Source: Prorocentrum cordatum (taxonomy: Eukaryota > Sar > Dinophyceae > Prorocentrales > Prorocentraceae). From it: a stretch of 64,000 nt of DNA. Positions 52,000 through 62,252 of the stretch are shown in pieces. The first letter of the stretch is position 1. Each line of letters starts with the position of its first letter. The stretch is taken from NCBI GenBank assembly GCA_963575745.1, contig CAUYUJ010000891.1:1245665-1309664 (forward strand). The letters are read 5' to 3'. The notes under the pieces were generated by a model. The model ran no database searches, was not told the origin of the DNA, and saw nothing but the letters and a program-made list of their open reading frames with translations. The position numbers and the translations under genes were made by a program.

Positions 52000-54040
52000 G
52001 TAGGGTGGAACCGCGTGCGGGCGTTGCCACTGGGACTTTCGGCGGAGCTCCCTATGGGGCCACGAAACGTGTAAGGGTGCAACGAAATTAATTGTGGGAC
52101 TGCATGCGGGCGCTGTCAGTAGGGCTTTCTGTTGAGCACCCTATGGGGCCAGGAAACATGTGACGGGTGCGCCAGATTGGGGGTGGAACTGCATGCGGAC
52201 CCTGCCACTGGGGCCTTCGGTGGAGCACCCCATGGGGCCTCCGAACGTGCGAGGGGTGCGCGGAAATGGAGGTGGAACTACATGCAGACCCTGCCACTGG
52301 GGCCTTCGGTAGACCAGACGATGGCCACGCAATGTATGAGGGGTGCGCCGAAATGGAGGGTGGCACCGCATGCGGGCGCTGCCACTGGGGCATCAGGTGG
52401 AGCTTCCTATGGGGCCACCAAACGTGTGAGGGGTGCACCGAAATGGAGGGTGGCACCGCATGCGGCCGCAGCCACTGGGGCCTCAGGTGGAGCTCCCTCT
52501 GAGGCGACAAGCGTGTGAAGGGCGTGTCGAAATGTCAGGTGCAACCGCATGCCCGCGCTGCCTTTGAGCCCGAGTTTCGAGTTGCCTGGTCGCGACCGAC
52601 GAGATCGGTCGCCACCGATTGTGCTTCAAAGTCTGGGATCAGCCGCTGCGGATCGCGACCCAACAAGCACGGCATCCAAGGGTCTGGGCTCGGAGAGCCA
52701 CGCTGCGGAAAAGTAGCCTGGCGAAGGACCCAGCCATATGCAGTTGTGAGTAATGTAGTTGTGAGCATCGTCGTCGGTGGAGATCCCCGTGTGATCACGA
52801 CACGTGTGGCGGGGGGGGCGGAGGGGGAAATTGGCACCAGGGACGCATGCGAACAGGGCCACTGTGACCTTCGGTGGAGCCCCCTTATGGGGACGCGAAA
52901 CATATGAGGGATGCGCCGAAAATTTGTGGCGGGGACGTGTGAGAACTGCATGCGGGCCCTGCCACTGGGGCCTTCGGTGGAGCACCCTATGGGGCCGCGA
53001 AACGTGTGAGGGGTGCGCAGGAATGGAAGTGGAAGTGCATGCGGACCCTGCCACTGGGGCATTCGGTGGAGCATCCTATTGGGCCACGAAACGTGTTAGG
53101 GGTGCGCCAAAACGGAGGTGGACTTGCAAGCGGACCCTGCCACTGGCGCCTTCGGTGGAGCTCCCTATGGGACCACGAAACGTTTGAAGGGTGCGCCGAA
53201 ATGGTGGTGGTACTGCATGCGGACCCTGCCTCTGGGGCCTTCGGTGGAGCACCCTATGGGGCCACGAAGCGTGTGAGGGGTGCGCCGAAATGGGGGTGGA
53301 ATTGCATGCGGACCCTGCCACTGGGGCCTTCGGTGAAGCACCCTTTGGGGCTACGAATCATGTGAGGGGTGCGCCGAAATTGGGGTGGAACTGCATGCGG
53401 ACTCTGCCACTGGGGCCTTGGGTGAAGCACCCTTTGGGGCCACGAAACGTGTGAGGGGTGCGCCGAAATTTGGGTGGCACTGCATGCGGACCCTGCCACT
53501 GGGGCCTTCGGTGGAGCACTTTGTGGGTCCACGAAGCGTAAGAGGGATGTGCCGAAATGGACGTGGAACGGCATGCGGACCCTGTCTCTGGGGCCTTCGG
53601 TGGAGCACGGGCCACGAAGCGTGTGAGGGGTGCGCCAAAATTGGGGTGAAACTGCATGCGGACTCTGCCACTGGGGCCTTGGGTGAAGCACCCTATGGGG
53701 CCATGAATCATGCGAGGGATGCGCCGAAATGGGTGGCGGGGACGCGTGAGAACTGCATGCGGGCCCTGCCATTGGGACGTTCGGTGGAGCACCCCAGCAC
53801 GAAACGTGTGAGGGGTGCGCCGAAATAGGGGTGGCACTGCATGCGGACCCTGCCTCTGGGGCCTTCGGTGGAGCACCCTAAGGGGCCACGAAGCGTGTCA
53901 GGGGTGCGCCGAAATGTGGGTGGAACTGCATGCGGGCCCTGCCACTGGGGCCTTCGGTGGAGCACCCTTTGGGGCCACGAGACGTGTGAGGGTTGCGCCG
54001 AAATGGAGGTGGAACTGCATGCACCCAAATGACGACGATA
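52000..54040 (+). repeat. 90-bp satellite array, about 20 units
   Basis: Units contain GAGGGGTGCGCCGAAATGG, CTGCATGCGGACCCTGCCAC, TGGGGCCTTCGGTGGAGCAC and GGGGCCACGAAACGTGTG at about 90-bp spacing. An unrelated insert lies at about 52555-52830. Inverted copies lie at 19130-19475. All open frames here follow the repeat. Confidence 0.93.
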
Positions 54041-54086
54041 AGGACTTGCGGAGGGCCGAGGCAAGGGATGGGAGGAGGAGGAAACG

Positions 54087-54134
54087 AGGAGAGGAGAGGA
54101 GAGGAGAGGAGAGGAGAGGAGAGGAGAGGAGAGG
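54087..54134. repeat. (GGAGA)n microsatellite
   Basis: Nine to ten perfect GGAGA units. Confidence 0.95.
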
Positions 54135-54211
54135 AGGACGCGGGGTGCTGTCTCTTCAAGACGAGGACCCAACACCACAAGATGGTTGGGAAAAACACGA
54201 CGCCGGATGCC

Positions 54212-55104
54212 TTCAGACGAGGCTAGGACGAGGAAGAACCCGTTCCAGGGCGTTCTGGAACGCTCTGAGAAGGCCGCGGCGCCCGAGACATTCACCAGAT
54301 CGGCCAGATCTCGAAGATTCTCGATTTATCCTCACCCGATGTTATCCTCCTCCTGGCTTCGTCGTCCGAGGCGGCGGCGATGGCGGCCAGACAACGACGG
54401 AGGCGGCGGCGTTGGCCGCGGCGGTGGCGTGGACGGCATTCGGATCGACCTCGGAGGCTCTCTCACCGGGTGGCGGCCCTTCGTTGGATGCAGGCCGCCA
54501 GGGCCTTCGGTGGGCTGATGGGGCGCGTCGTCGCCGACGCCGCCCCGGTCGCAAGGGCCTGCGGCCGGCCTACGGTCGGACCGAGGTATAAGATCGAGGT
54601 CGGTTCGGAGAGGGTTCCCTCATATTCTTCGTGCTTGTTGGATGTCTTTGCTTGTGCATCCTGGTGGAGGGTAACCTCGAATGTTCTTCAGTTTGGCCGG
54701 CGGCGGGTCTCATGTTCTTGAAGGATGTTACTTCGTCCTAGGTCTGGAGTCTGGCTGTACACCTTAGGCGATGCTTAAGAAAACTTAAGTTTTCGGCCAG
54801 AGTCTCGATTATTCTTAACGTTTCAATCTAAATCCGAAGTTTGTAATAGAAATGTTGGGTTTTTATTAAAGATCTTAGACTATGAATTTCTTAACCCATG
54901 ATTTCTTAAGCATTTCGCAGGGTGTACATGTGATGTTGCCCCTTTGTGGGGGGCCATCGTCGGACGGGGCTAGGACGAGGGTGAATCCGATCCAGAGCGT
55001 TCCAGAACACTCTCCGAGAGTTCCTTACCGTTCTGGGAATGCCGCGGCGCCCGAGACATCATCCGGCGCCGCCGGATCTCGGCGATTCTCGAGTGGTCCT
55101 CACC
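54212..55104. repeat. Direct repeat pair (54212-54340, 54962-55104)
   Basis: Both copies have GGCTAGGACGAGG, GCCGCGGCGCCCGAGACAT and a GATCTCG.CGATTCTCGA.T segment, about 75% alike by eye. No gene seen from 54041 to 55875 apart from these. Confidence 0.6.
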
Positions 55105-55875
55105 AGACATGGTGGTCAGGACCCCCTTCTGGCAAAATGCAAGTTCCTTCGTGTGGGATCGGCCTGAGATCAGACCCAGTGGGCGCAGGCCACGAAAATA
55201 TTGTGGGTGCGGCATCCCCTCGGGAGCCGCAAAAGGGCAATCCGCTGATCGACTTGGCAGGGTAATTTGCGGTTCTGTTAAACTTGGGCGTCGTCCAGGG
55301 GACTGCCTCTGGGGACGACCTCGAGGCCGAACTGTCGCTTCGCAAGGGGAAACCAGCCACTCAGCGCAGCGCCGAGACGGACTTCCGACTTGTGAGTTGC
55401 TGGTATGCACTTTCATTTTGTCACCAGCCGCGTCGCAACAATTGTTCTGCTAGCAGTTATCGGAGATTGATCGACGAATCGCAAAGTAAGCAGGTTGCGC
55501 AAGACAGCATCACAATGCGCAAGACGGTCGGGTTTGCCAAGGAGGAATGCAGGAACTACGCGGGAGGGACATTGGTAAAGGAAGGGGTCGGACAGAGGAA
55601 TACGAACGGGATGTCTCCATTTCAAACAAATATATGATGTCGATGTTTGCAAGAGTTGTCTGCTTGGAATTGCGTTTCCAGCCTGATCCTTACACGTGCG
55701 GCTCGCATGTTGGGTCTTGTCTGTTCGGAAGCCCTGTATCTTGTCACTTTCGCCAGCTTGGTCGGCATCCACATCGTCACCGTCTTGCCTTCCATCCATC
55801 CAGCAGCATCCGTTCTCTCGCCTCGCTGATGCCTGCCCCATTCCCTGAAAACCAACGTTGCAACAAAAATGCAAG

Positions 55876-55896
55876 CCGTAGCCACTTTCGCTCCAG
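55876..55896 (+). other. Relict dinoflagellate spliced leader upstream of the fusion gene
   Basis: CCGTAGCCACTTTCGCTCCAG matches DinoSL at 18 of 21 positions and lies 85 bp before the start codon at 55981, a normal 5' UTR distance for a reverse-transcribed mRNA. Confidence 0.7.
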
Positions 55897-55980
55897 AGAG
55901 CGGGCGCCGGCGCGGGCCGCTGGGGCGGCCCGCGCGCTATCACGCGCGGGCCGCTGCGGGCGCGGCGGGCGGCCGGGGCG

Positions 55981-57132
55981 ATGTCTGCCATGTGCCTCGG
56001 CATGGCCGCCTCCCGGGCCCAGCCGCGTGGCACCTCGTCGCTGATGAAGGCCGGGAAGCCGCTGGAGCAGAGGCTCCCCACCAGCGACGCCGCAGTCAAG
56101 CGCACGGTGCAGGAGATCGCGGCATCCGAGAACCCAGACCGGCCCCGGGTGTTCCTGGACGTGGCCGTCGGCACCAGGCCTCTGGGCCGGGTCGTGTGCG
56201 AGCTCTTCTCGGACGTGGTCCCGCGGACGGCCGAGAACTTCAGGAGCCTGTGCACCGGCGAGAGAGGCAACGGCGACAGCGGGCACTTACTGCACTACAA
56301 GGGGTGCCCCTTCCACCGCGTGGTGCCCGGGAAGGCGGTCCAGGGGGGCGACATCGTGAGGGGCACCGGCAAGGGCGGCGACTCGATCTATGGATTGACG
56401 TTTGAGGACGAGAGTTTCGACTTGTCGCACTCGTCCGAGGGCCTCCTCACCATGGCCAACCAGGGGAGAGCGAACACCTGCAGCTCCCAGTTCATGGTCC
56501 TGCTGCGGCCAGACACGTCGCTGGACAGGAGAAACGTCGTTTTCGGTCGAGTAGTTGCGGGCATGGACGTGATCAGACGAGTGGAGGCGGTATGCGCTGT
56601 CTCGGACGGCAGCAGCAAGCTCACAGGGGCCGTCGCCGGGGCGGGCGTGGTGGCCTTCGCGAAGCAGGAGACGGCCGTGATCGCCGACTGCGGCCAGCTG
56701 GAGCCTGGGGCCGAAGGCGCTGGCGCGGAGGCGGGGCAGCCGGCCGAGAAGCGGCGCAAGATCGGCGGCGGCGCCGCCGCGGCCTCCGAGAAGGTGCACT
56801 TGTTCCATGTGCTGAAGAAGCACGCTGGGTGCAAGAGGCCTGACACATGGCGCGGAGGCGCGGCAACGTGTACCAAGGGGAAGGCCAGGCTCGTCGTGGA
56901 GAACCTGCGGAAGCGCCTGGCATCCGTGCCCGCTGCGGAGGCGGCCTTCCGGGAGGCGGCCGGGGACCATTCGGACGACGTCAGCGCGCAGCGCGGAGGC
57001 GACCTTGGGATGGTCGAGCCCGGCGACCTGCCCGCAGAGGTCGAGGCCGTGGGGTTCGGGCTGTCGCCGGGCGAGCTGTCGCAGGTCTTCGAGACGCCCC
57101 ACGGCGTCCACCTGCTGCTCCGGGCGCCCTGA
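55981..57132 (+). CDS. Cyclophilin-parvulin fusion (peptidyl-prolyl isomerase)
   Basis: A 383-residue intronless protein. Residues about 55-235 form a cyclophilin domain (VFLDVAVGTRPLGRVVCEL; RTAENFRSLCTGERG; FHRVVPGKAVQGGD; MANQGRANTCSSQF; VVFGRVVAGMDVI). After an acidic, then basic linker (EKRRKIGGG, possible nuclear signal), residues about 268-383 form a Pin1-like parvulin domain (FHVLKKHAGCKRPDTWRGG; AQRGGDLGMVEPGDLP; LSPGELSQVFETPHGVHLLL). Both folds catalyse prolyl cis-trans isomerisation. The cyclophilin keeps the Arg of FHR, the Gln and the Ala of MAN, but replaces the CypA positions F60, M61, F113, W121 and H126 with K, A, M, S and N. The parvulin keeps both His and the Lys/Arg loop, with Asp at the Pin1 Cys113 position. 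ATG 55981 is the first in this frame after the leader relict. Confidence 0.9.
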   Translation: MSAMCLGMAASRAQPRGTSSLMKAGKPLEQRLPTSDAAVKRTVQEIAASENPDRPRVFLDVAVGTRPLGRVVCELFSDVVPRTAENFRSLCTGERGNGDSGHLLHYKGCPFHRVVPGKAVQGGDIVRGTGKGGDSIYGLTFEDESFDLSHSSEGLLTMANQGRANTCSSQFMVLLRPDTSLDRRNVVFGRVVAGMDVIRRVEAVCAVSDGSSKLTGAVAGAGVVAFAKQETAVIADCGQLEPGAEGAGAEAGQPAEKRRKIGGGAAAASEKVHLFHVLKKHAGCKRPDTWRGGAATCTKGKARLVVENLRKRLASVPAAEAAFREAAGDHSDDVSAQRGGDLGMVEPGDLPAEVEAVGFGLSPGELSQVFETPHGVHLLLRAP

Positions 57133-57595
57133 TCGCCCGCCCGGCGGCGCGCGCACGCCCGGCGGGCCCGGGGCTCGCCTTCCGCGTCCTCGCCCTCGCC
57201 TCCTCCCTCCCTCTCCCTGCCCACGCCCACGCCCTCGCGTGCCTCGCCCGCGCCGCTCCGACCCCCCGCCGAAGCCCGAGCGCACTCGCCGCCCGCGCGC
57301 GGGCTGCACTCCTCGAGGGGCCGCGGGGAGCGGGAGCCCGTGCTTAAGGGGCGTGTCCGCCGGCCGTCCTCGCGGGCCTCACCAGCTGACGAGCGCGGTC
57401 TCCTATAGAAAACGTGGCAACCAACATGCGGCATCGCGACACATCTCGTCCAGAGCCCTATAGATCCCATTTCTCGTTTGCATGTTTCGAGCCGGAGCGA
57501 TATGGGGTGGCCCGTGGGCCCGATACGAAGAAGCTGCCACGCCCGGACCTCAGGATTGCGGCGGGCGCAGTATCCGCGCAGCCTTGCCGCGCAAG
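57133..57595. other. Region after the fusion gene, no gene seen
   Basis: Probable 3' UTR then unassigned sequence. No polyadenylation signal or poly-A remnant is evident, which a recent retrocopy would be expected to carry. Confidence 0.35.
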
Positions 57596-57720
57596 GAGAC
57601 CCACGTCTCCATGGAGCTCTTCATGTCGCCCCTGAACAACAAGACCCTGGACTTCGACCTGTTCGTGCTGTCCGTGGAAGAGTGCCACCGCATGCCGCAG
57701 GCCTTGCCTCCCCTGGGGCG
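57590..57720 (+). CDS. Possible isolated exon, unknown protein
   Basis: A + frame encodes KETHVSMELFMSPLNNKTL then DFDLFVLSVEECHRMPQAL, of ordinary composition, before degenerating into Pro/Arg-rich text at about 57715. No splice partner or family identified. Confidence 0.3.
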
Positions 57721-58429
57721 CCGGGGCGCCGCTGGCCCTCCGACGATCTGCCTGCTCCAGCCCAGGCGTTGCTCTGCGGCGTCAACCTCCAGGCCCCGCT
57801 GCCGGGACCTGTGTGGCCATCAAGGGGGATCCGGGGTGACAATTTGGCACCGGGGAAGTGGTCGGACCGGGCCGCGCACCGGCAAAAGCGCATCGGCGGG
57901 TGTCGATAATCAGGAGTTCTCGGCCTATCCCGCCACTGTTCCCGGGGGTCTTGGAGGTCGTCTTGGGCGGGGAGGCGTCCTGGGCACCTGGCCTGGCGCT
58001 TTCTCCAGGGCCGGAGATCTGTCGGCATGCTTGCAGTGGCAGTGGTGCCAGGCCGTGGGAGCTGACACGGCAAACCCCGGCAGCGCCTGAGTATTTCGTG
58101 AATTTGATTTCTCGGCCCTGCAGGACTCTATAATTCAAGAGGGAAAGAAACACCCAGACACAATTAATCGGCGATTCCCCAGAAAATATGGGAAAATATG
58201 GGAAGTGGGGGGGAAGACAAAAAAAAACCGAAAATATGGGAAAATATGGGGAATAGTTTTATTTGTGTGTATTTATTTGTGTGTCCTGGGGCCTCTTCAA
58301 AGAACTCTACAATCCTCTAGCACGCCCAGGGTCGCTCTGGGGTGTGGCCGGCCAGGGCGTCTTAGAGACGCATGGGGGCGGGTTGTCCAGAGGTTTTGCC
58401 TCCAGGGGCCCGTTTTCGATTGCATGTCA
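57721..58429. other. No gene seen; short AT-rich repeat
   Basis: GGGAAAATATGG repeats at 58185-58250 and the following GTGTCCTGGGGCCTCTTCAA resemble 6605-6715 (GTATGGGAAGTG...GTTCTCCTTGGGCCCCTTTC). Confidence 0.4.
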
Positions 58430-58800
58430 AGAGGGCCCCTTGGCCAGAGTGACCTCTGAAGCTGGCGCACTGGAATTCCCCGATCGAATGCGATGCGATT
58501 GTGGCGGCTTGCGCGCTTGGATTTGGCCCGCCCCCCCCGCGCCCCCCTACGGTCGGGAATCTTGGCTTAGCGTGTCGCACCGCCAGTTCCGGCCCATTAC
58601 CCTTTGGCGCGACGCGCTATCCACGCCTCAGTCCCTGAGCATCAATTTCTCGAGCCTTACCGAGCCTCCCGCCCCGCGGAGCGGAGCGATACGCTATCTG
58701 CTCGCAAGGCAGAGCACGTCGCTGGGGTTGCCGCCGCGCCACGCTGCACCAAAGTTCCCGACCCTATAGGGCTACTCTTGCGTGTAGCCGACGCTCTGGG
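58430..58800. mobile_element. S-family element, interrupted
   Basis: Left CCTTGGCCAGAGTGACCTCT, body GCGATGCGATTGTGGCGGCT, and right end CTACTCTTGCGTGTAGCCGA at 58772-58796, with about 150 bp of extra sequence between. Read on the minus strand it could be an intron next to a coding-like stretch. Confidence 0.5.
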
Positions 58801-60350
58801 CATGTGGGGCCGACGGAGGAGCGGCCGGCGGCGCGAAACTCCCGTGCGAGCGCCGAGCGCCAGCGCCGAAGGCTCCAGGGCCCCACGCGCAGAACATGTC
58901 GGGGCGCCGGGGGTCTGGGCCGCGGCCCCCCGGCAGGGGCCTCTCCTCGCCTGCCCAGCCCAGGGCTGGGACCCAGCAGCTCCGGCTGCCTCTCCGGCTC
59001 GAGCGGTTTGAAGCTTGTATGTCCGAGTCTCCGAAGAGAGCCAGCTGTGACAACGGTAGTTGGCCTTCGGGGGGGGGCTCTTTCGGGGGGGGCCCTCGTC
59101 GCCACGGCTGCAGGCAGCTCGGCGAACTGGTGCGTTTGGACTCGGGAGGGGTCCGGGGACCGATCTGGAGCCGCCGTTGCCTCGGCTCGCTCTGCTCCGA
59201 GGGTTCGCCTTGTGTGGCCAGCACCCCGCCTTCTGCTCCCTTCGGGCCGGGCGAAAGGGGGGGATTGGGAAAGGGGGGGGGTACGAAATTTGCTGCATGC
59301 AGCTGGTTTCGGCCCCACCGAGGGGCCCATTCCTCGATACATAGCCGCCTCCGGCGCCTTGAGGCGCCGGGAAAATCAGCTACGTGAGCTGATTCTCAAA
59401 CCCCCCCTTTGCTATCCCACCCTTTCGCCCGACCCGACTTCTGCTCCCTCTGCGGCCCATGGCGGCATCTCTCACGAGTGCCCCCAAGCTGGCGGGGACG
59501 GCGGCTGCGCTCATGGACACCAGGGCCTTCCAGCCCAGGCCCTCGAGGATCGACTGGACGCAAGAGTGACCCTTCCCGGGAGTGACCTTTCCTTTTGATG
59601 CGGGCCCACAGGGGCCCCCTCCGATCGCCCAACGCGATGCGGTACAAGCGTCTGGCGCGCTTGGGTTTGGTCCCCCCGCGGCCCTCAAAAAGCCGCGCAC
59701 CACAGTTCACTCTTACCCGGGGTCACTCTTGCGTGTAGACGAGAGGAGGCCCCCGCTGATACCCTCGAGCACGTCGACGAGGGCAGAGTCCAAGCGCGGC
59801 CACTGCCGGCGCGGTGTGGCGGACGCCGAGCACGGCAAGCCCGACCGCAACGGCATCCGAGCAGAGCAGGAGGTGCCGAAGGGGCGTGGCGAGTCCGGAG
59901 GATTCGCGCTTACAAGCCACCGGGTCCTCTTCCACACGCAGCTCCTCTCCGCTTGATGTGGCGACCGCCGACCCCGAGCGAAGGTGTCACCGTGCGTTCT
60001 GTGAGAGGCACTGGCGAGCAAGCGCTGCCGTACCACAGGGTTTAGCACGTGCGGCGCGCTGGCCAGCTTCTGGGCCGTGGGGCGGGGAGGAAAGCGGGGA
60101 GCGGTGCGGGTATGGAGGCGGGGGGCCAACCGGCCGAATGATATACGGAATGTTAGTTTGGCTGCGCCCCGCCCGGAATGCACACAGAGCGTTCCAGAGG
60201 CCAGCTGGCTGAGTGCCCAGGATGCATGCTGGAGGCACACTGAGCACGGAATCAGCATGTCAGTGGGTGCCCCACTGACCGTTTTTATCCCTCGACGGCC
60301 CTGGGGACCCGCAGAAGCTCTGGGGCGCCGCCTGTGAGGCTCGAATGTCA
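58798..60350 (-). CDS. Minus-strand gene fragment split by S and T elements
   Basis: On the minus strand, WPRLDSALVDVLEGISGGLL (about 59835-59755) joins across an S element to SILEGLGWKALVSMSAAAVP (from about 59560) in phase, sharing TCG at the junction. It continues to VRDAAMGRRGS, where a T element (59242-59437) interrupts between 12-bp direct repeats. Beyond it a frame with LSQLALFGDSDIQASN ends at the next S element (58430-58800). No family recognised; the upstream part (60350-59900) is uncertain. Confidence 0.35.
59242..59437. mobile_element. MITE-like element, family T, copy 2, with 12-bp direct repeat
   Basis: Flanked by CTTCTGCTCCCT at 59230-59241 and 59438-59449 (perfect). TIRs and inner hairpins are as in the copy at 10137-10326, and the central 100 bp is almost identical to it. 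Confidence 0.88.
59565..59746. mobile_element. Introner-like element, family S, in a minus-strand gene
   Basis: Left CAAGAGTGACCCTTCCCGGG; body AACGCGATGCGGTACAAGCG; right AGCCGCGCACCACAGTTCAC then GGGTCACTCTTGCGTGTAGA. Removing it on the minus strand keeps the frame open. Confidence 0.65.
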
Positions 60351-60757
60351 ACGAGAAAAGTGCCTCTACTCCCGTGTAAATTTCCTGCAGCCAGGCTTGT
60401 TCGAGTATATGTTCCTACGGTATTGGGGTGTAGTCCGAGGACTCCTAACCTCACTCCGCTGCTGGCCCGCGTGACCTGAAGTGTTTCTCTCGAGGTATGC
60501 CTCGAGTGCTTCGATGTTGTTTTCGTTTTTGGCTGCCAGCTTCGAGCGGCCGCGACCTGCGCAGGGTGGATCCCACGGCCAGGTGCGCATCCTCCAGCCC
60601 CGACGCCGACACGCTTCTTGGCGATCGGCTCGGCTTTGGCCGGCTGCCACAGACGTCACCTCGGGCTCGACAGGGAGACGCAGGGGCAGGTCCAAAGGAG
60701 TTCCTCCCCCACACTGTCTCCTCATTCTTCGCCTCCACCCCCCATCTCACAGCGATG
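60351..60757. other. No gene seen
   Basis: Unassigned sequence leading into a (TCC)n tract. Confidence 0.35.
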
Positions 60758-60985
60758 TGCCTCCTCCTCCTCCTCCTCCTCCTCCTCCTCCTCTTCCTTC
60801 TCCTTCTCCTTCTCCGCTTCCTCCTCCTCCTCCTCCTCCTCTCCTCCTCTCCTCCTCCTCCTCCTCCTCCTCCTCCTCCTCCTCCTCCTCCTCCTCCTCC
60901 TCTGGTGACGTGCGCTCCTCCTCCTCTTCCTCCTCCTCCTCATCCTCGTCCTCCTCCTCGTCCCCCTCCTCCTCCTCCGTTCCTT
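60758..60985. repeat. (TCC)n microsatellite
   Basis: About 230 bp with TTC and GTG breaks. No retrotransposon borders it. Confidence 0.95.
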
Positions 60986-61074
60986 TTCCTTATGAATAAT
61001 TTCTTCCTGTCGCCCCCCGAGGCAAGTGTTTAAGGCGGGCCGGGCGTTTCGCTTGAGACTTCTTCACCATGAAT

Positions 61075-61760
61075 GACTCTGAAGCTTAAACATTGGCAAC
61101 AGTTTCACAAATGGAGGGCGGGTGGTTTTCAAACTGTGGCTCTCGCCTTAGCGTCGCGTACATTCGTTCTAGAATTATGCACGAGCTTCACGGATTGAGG
61201 ATCACCCATTTTCAACATGTGATTCTCGCCTTAGCGCCGCGCACATTCGTTCGAACAACTTATGACTCTGAGGCTTAAAAGGTGGCAGCAGCTTCACAGA
61301 TGGAGGGCGGGTGGTTTTCAAAATGTGGTTATCGCCTTAGCGCCGCGCACATTCGTTTAAACAAATGCAAGAGCTTCTCGGATTGAGGATCACCCGTGTT
61401 CAAGATGTGGTTATCGCCTTAGCGCCGCGCGCATTCGTTCATAAAAAAATTGCAGGAGTTTCACGGATTGAGGGCGGTTCCTTTTCAAGATGTGGTTCTC
61501 TCGCCGTAGCGCCGCGCACATTCGTTCATAAAAGTTGCAAGAGTTTCATGGGTTCCCATGATCAACGTACCAGAAACGGTGTTTTGGAAAGATTCAGGAT
61601 TTTGCGGATGCAACAGTTGCGTTGATTCGCGGCGTTGAAATCCCAATACTGGCTTTCTGGCACGATCCAGGATCGTCAAGACGCAACAGTCAGCGTCATC
61701 TGTGGCGTTGGAATACCGAGAACAATGGTTTGGCATGCTGCTGGGTCTTCAAACGGTTGT
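61075..61760. repeat. Tandem repeats: about 90-bp unit (61075-61550), then a 95-bp pair (61590-61760)
   Basis: First array: five units with TCGCCTTAGCGCCGCGCACA, TTCGTT and GAGCTTCACGGATTGAGG. Second: two units with GGATTTTGCGGATGCAACAG or ATCGTCAAGACGCAACAGTC, followed by CGGCGTTGAAATCCC or its variant. Confidence 0.8.
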
Positions 61761-61876
61761 CTTTTAACGAGGCAGATCCCTCAATGGAAGTGAACCGTTG
61801 TAGGGGCATATGAAGAGGGAGCTTGGAGGGAGGGTGTATTCCAACATCGTTGATGGCTATTGGGTTTACACTGGTC

Positions 61877-62035
61877 CTCTCCTCCTCCTCCTCCTCCTCC
61901 TCCTCCTCCTCCTCCTCCTCCTGCTCCTCCTCCTGCTCCTCCTGCTCCTCCTGCTCCTCCTCCTGCTCCTCCTCTTCCTTCTCCTCCTTCTCCTTTCCCT
62001 CCTGCTGCTGCTGCTGCTCCTCCTCCTTCTTCTTG
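61877..62035. repeat. (TCC)n microsatellite
   Basis: About 160 bp, TCC with CTG interruptions. Confidence 0.95.
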
Positions 62036-62109
62036 CTCCTAACCCTCCGTCTTCGTTGAAACCTACTCGCCGCGCCCCAGAGGCACCCCCCTGTCGACCT
62101 GCCACCCGG

Positions 62110-62252
62110 GCTGCGCGCAAGAGTGACCTTCTGCTGGGTGGCACTGGGTGCGGCCCACCCGGGGGGTCCCCCCGCACGGACCTGCGCGCTTGGATCTCGC
62201 CTCTCCGCAGCCCACCAGAGCGGCACACCAGGCCACTCGTTGCCCAGCCATG
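62110..62252. mobile_element. S-family element
   Basis: Left GCGCGCAAGAGTGACCTTCT; right GCGGCACACCAGGCCACTCG then TTGCCCAGCC. Host not identified. 62253-63140 holds a dispersed repeat (62300-62395) and no gene I can support. Confidence 0.5.

Noticed and set aside
52132-54032. Several 70-170-codon proteins with recurring PLGPSVEHPMGPRN-like text
   Set aside because: They follow the 90-bp satellite, occur on both strands and lack any independent coding sign.
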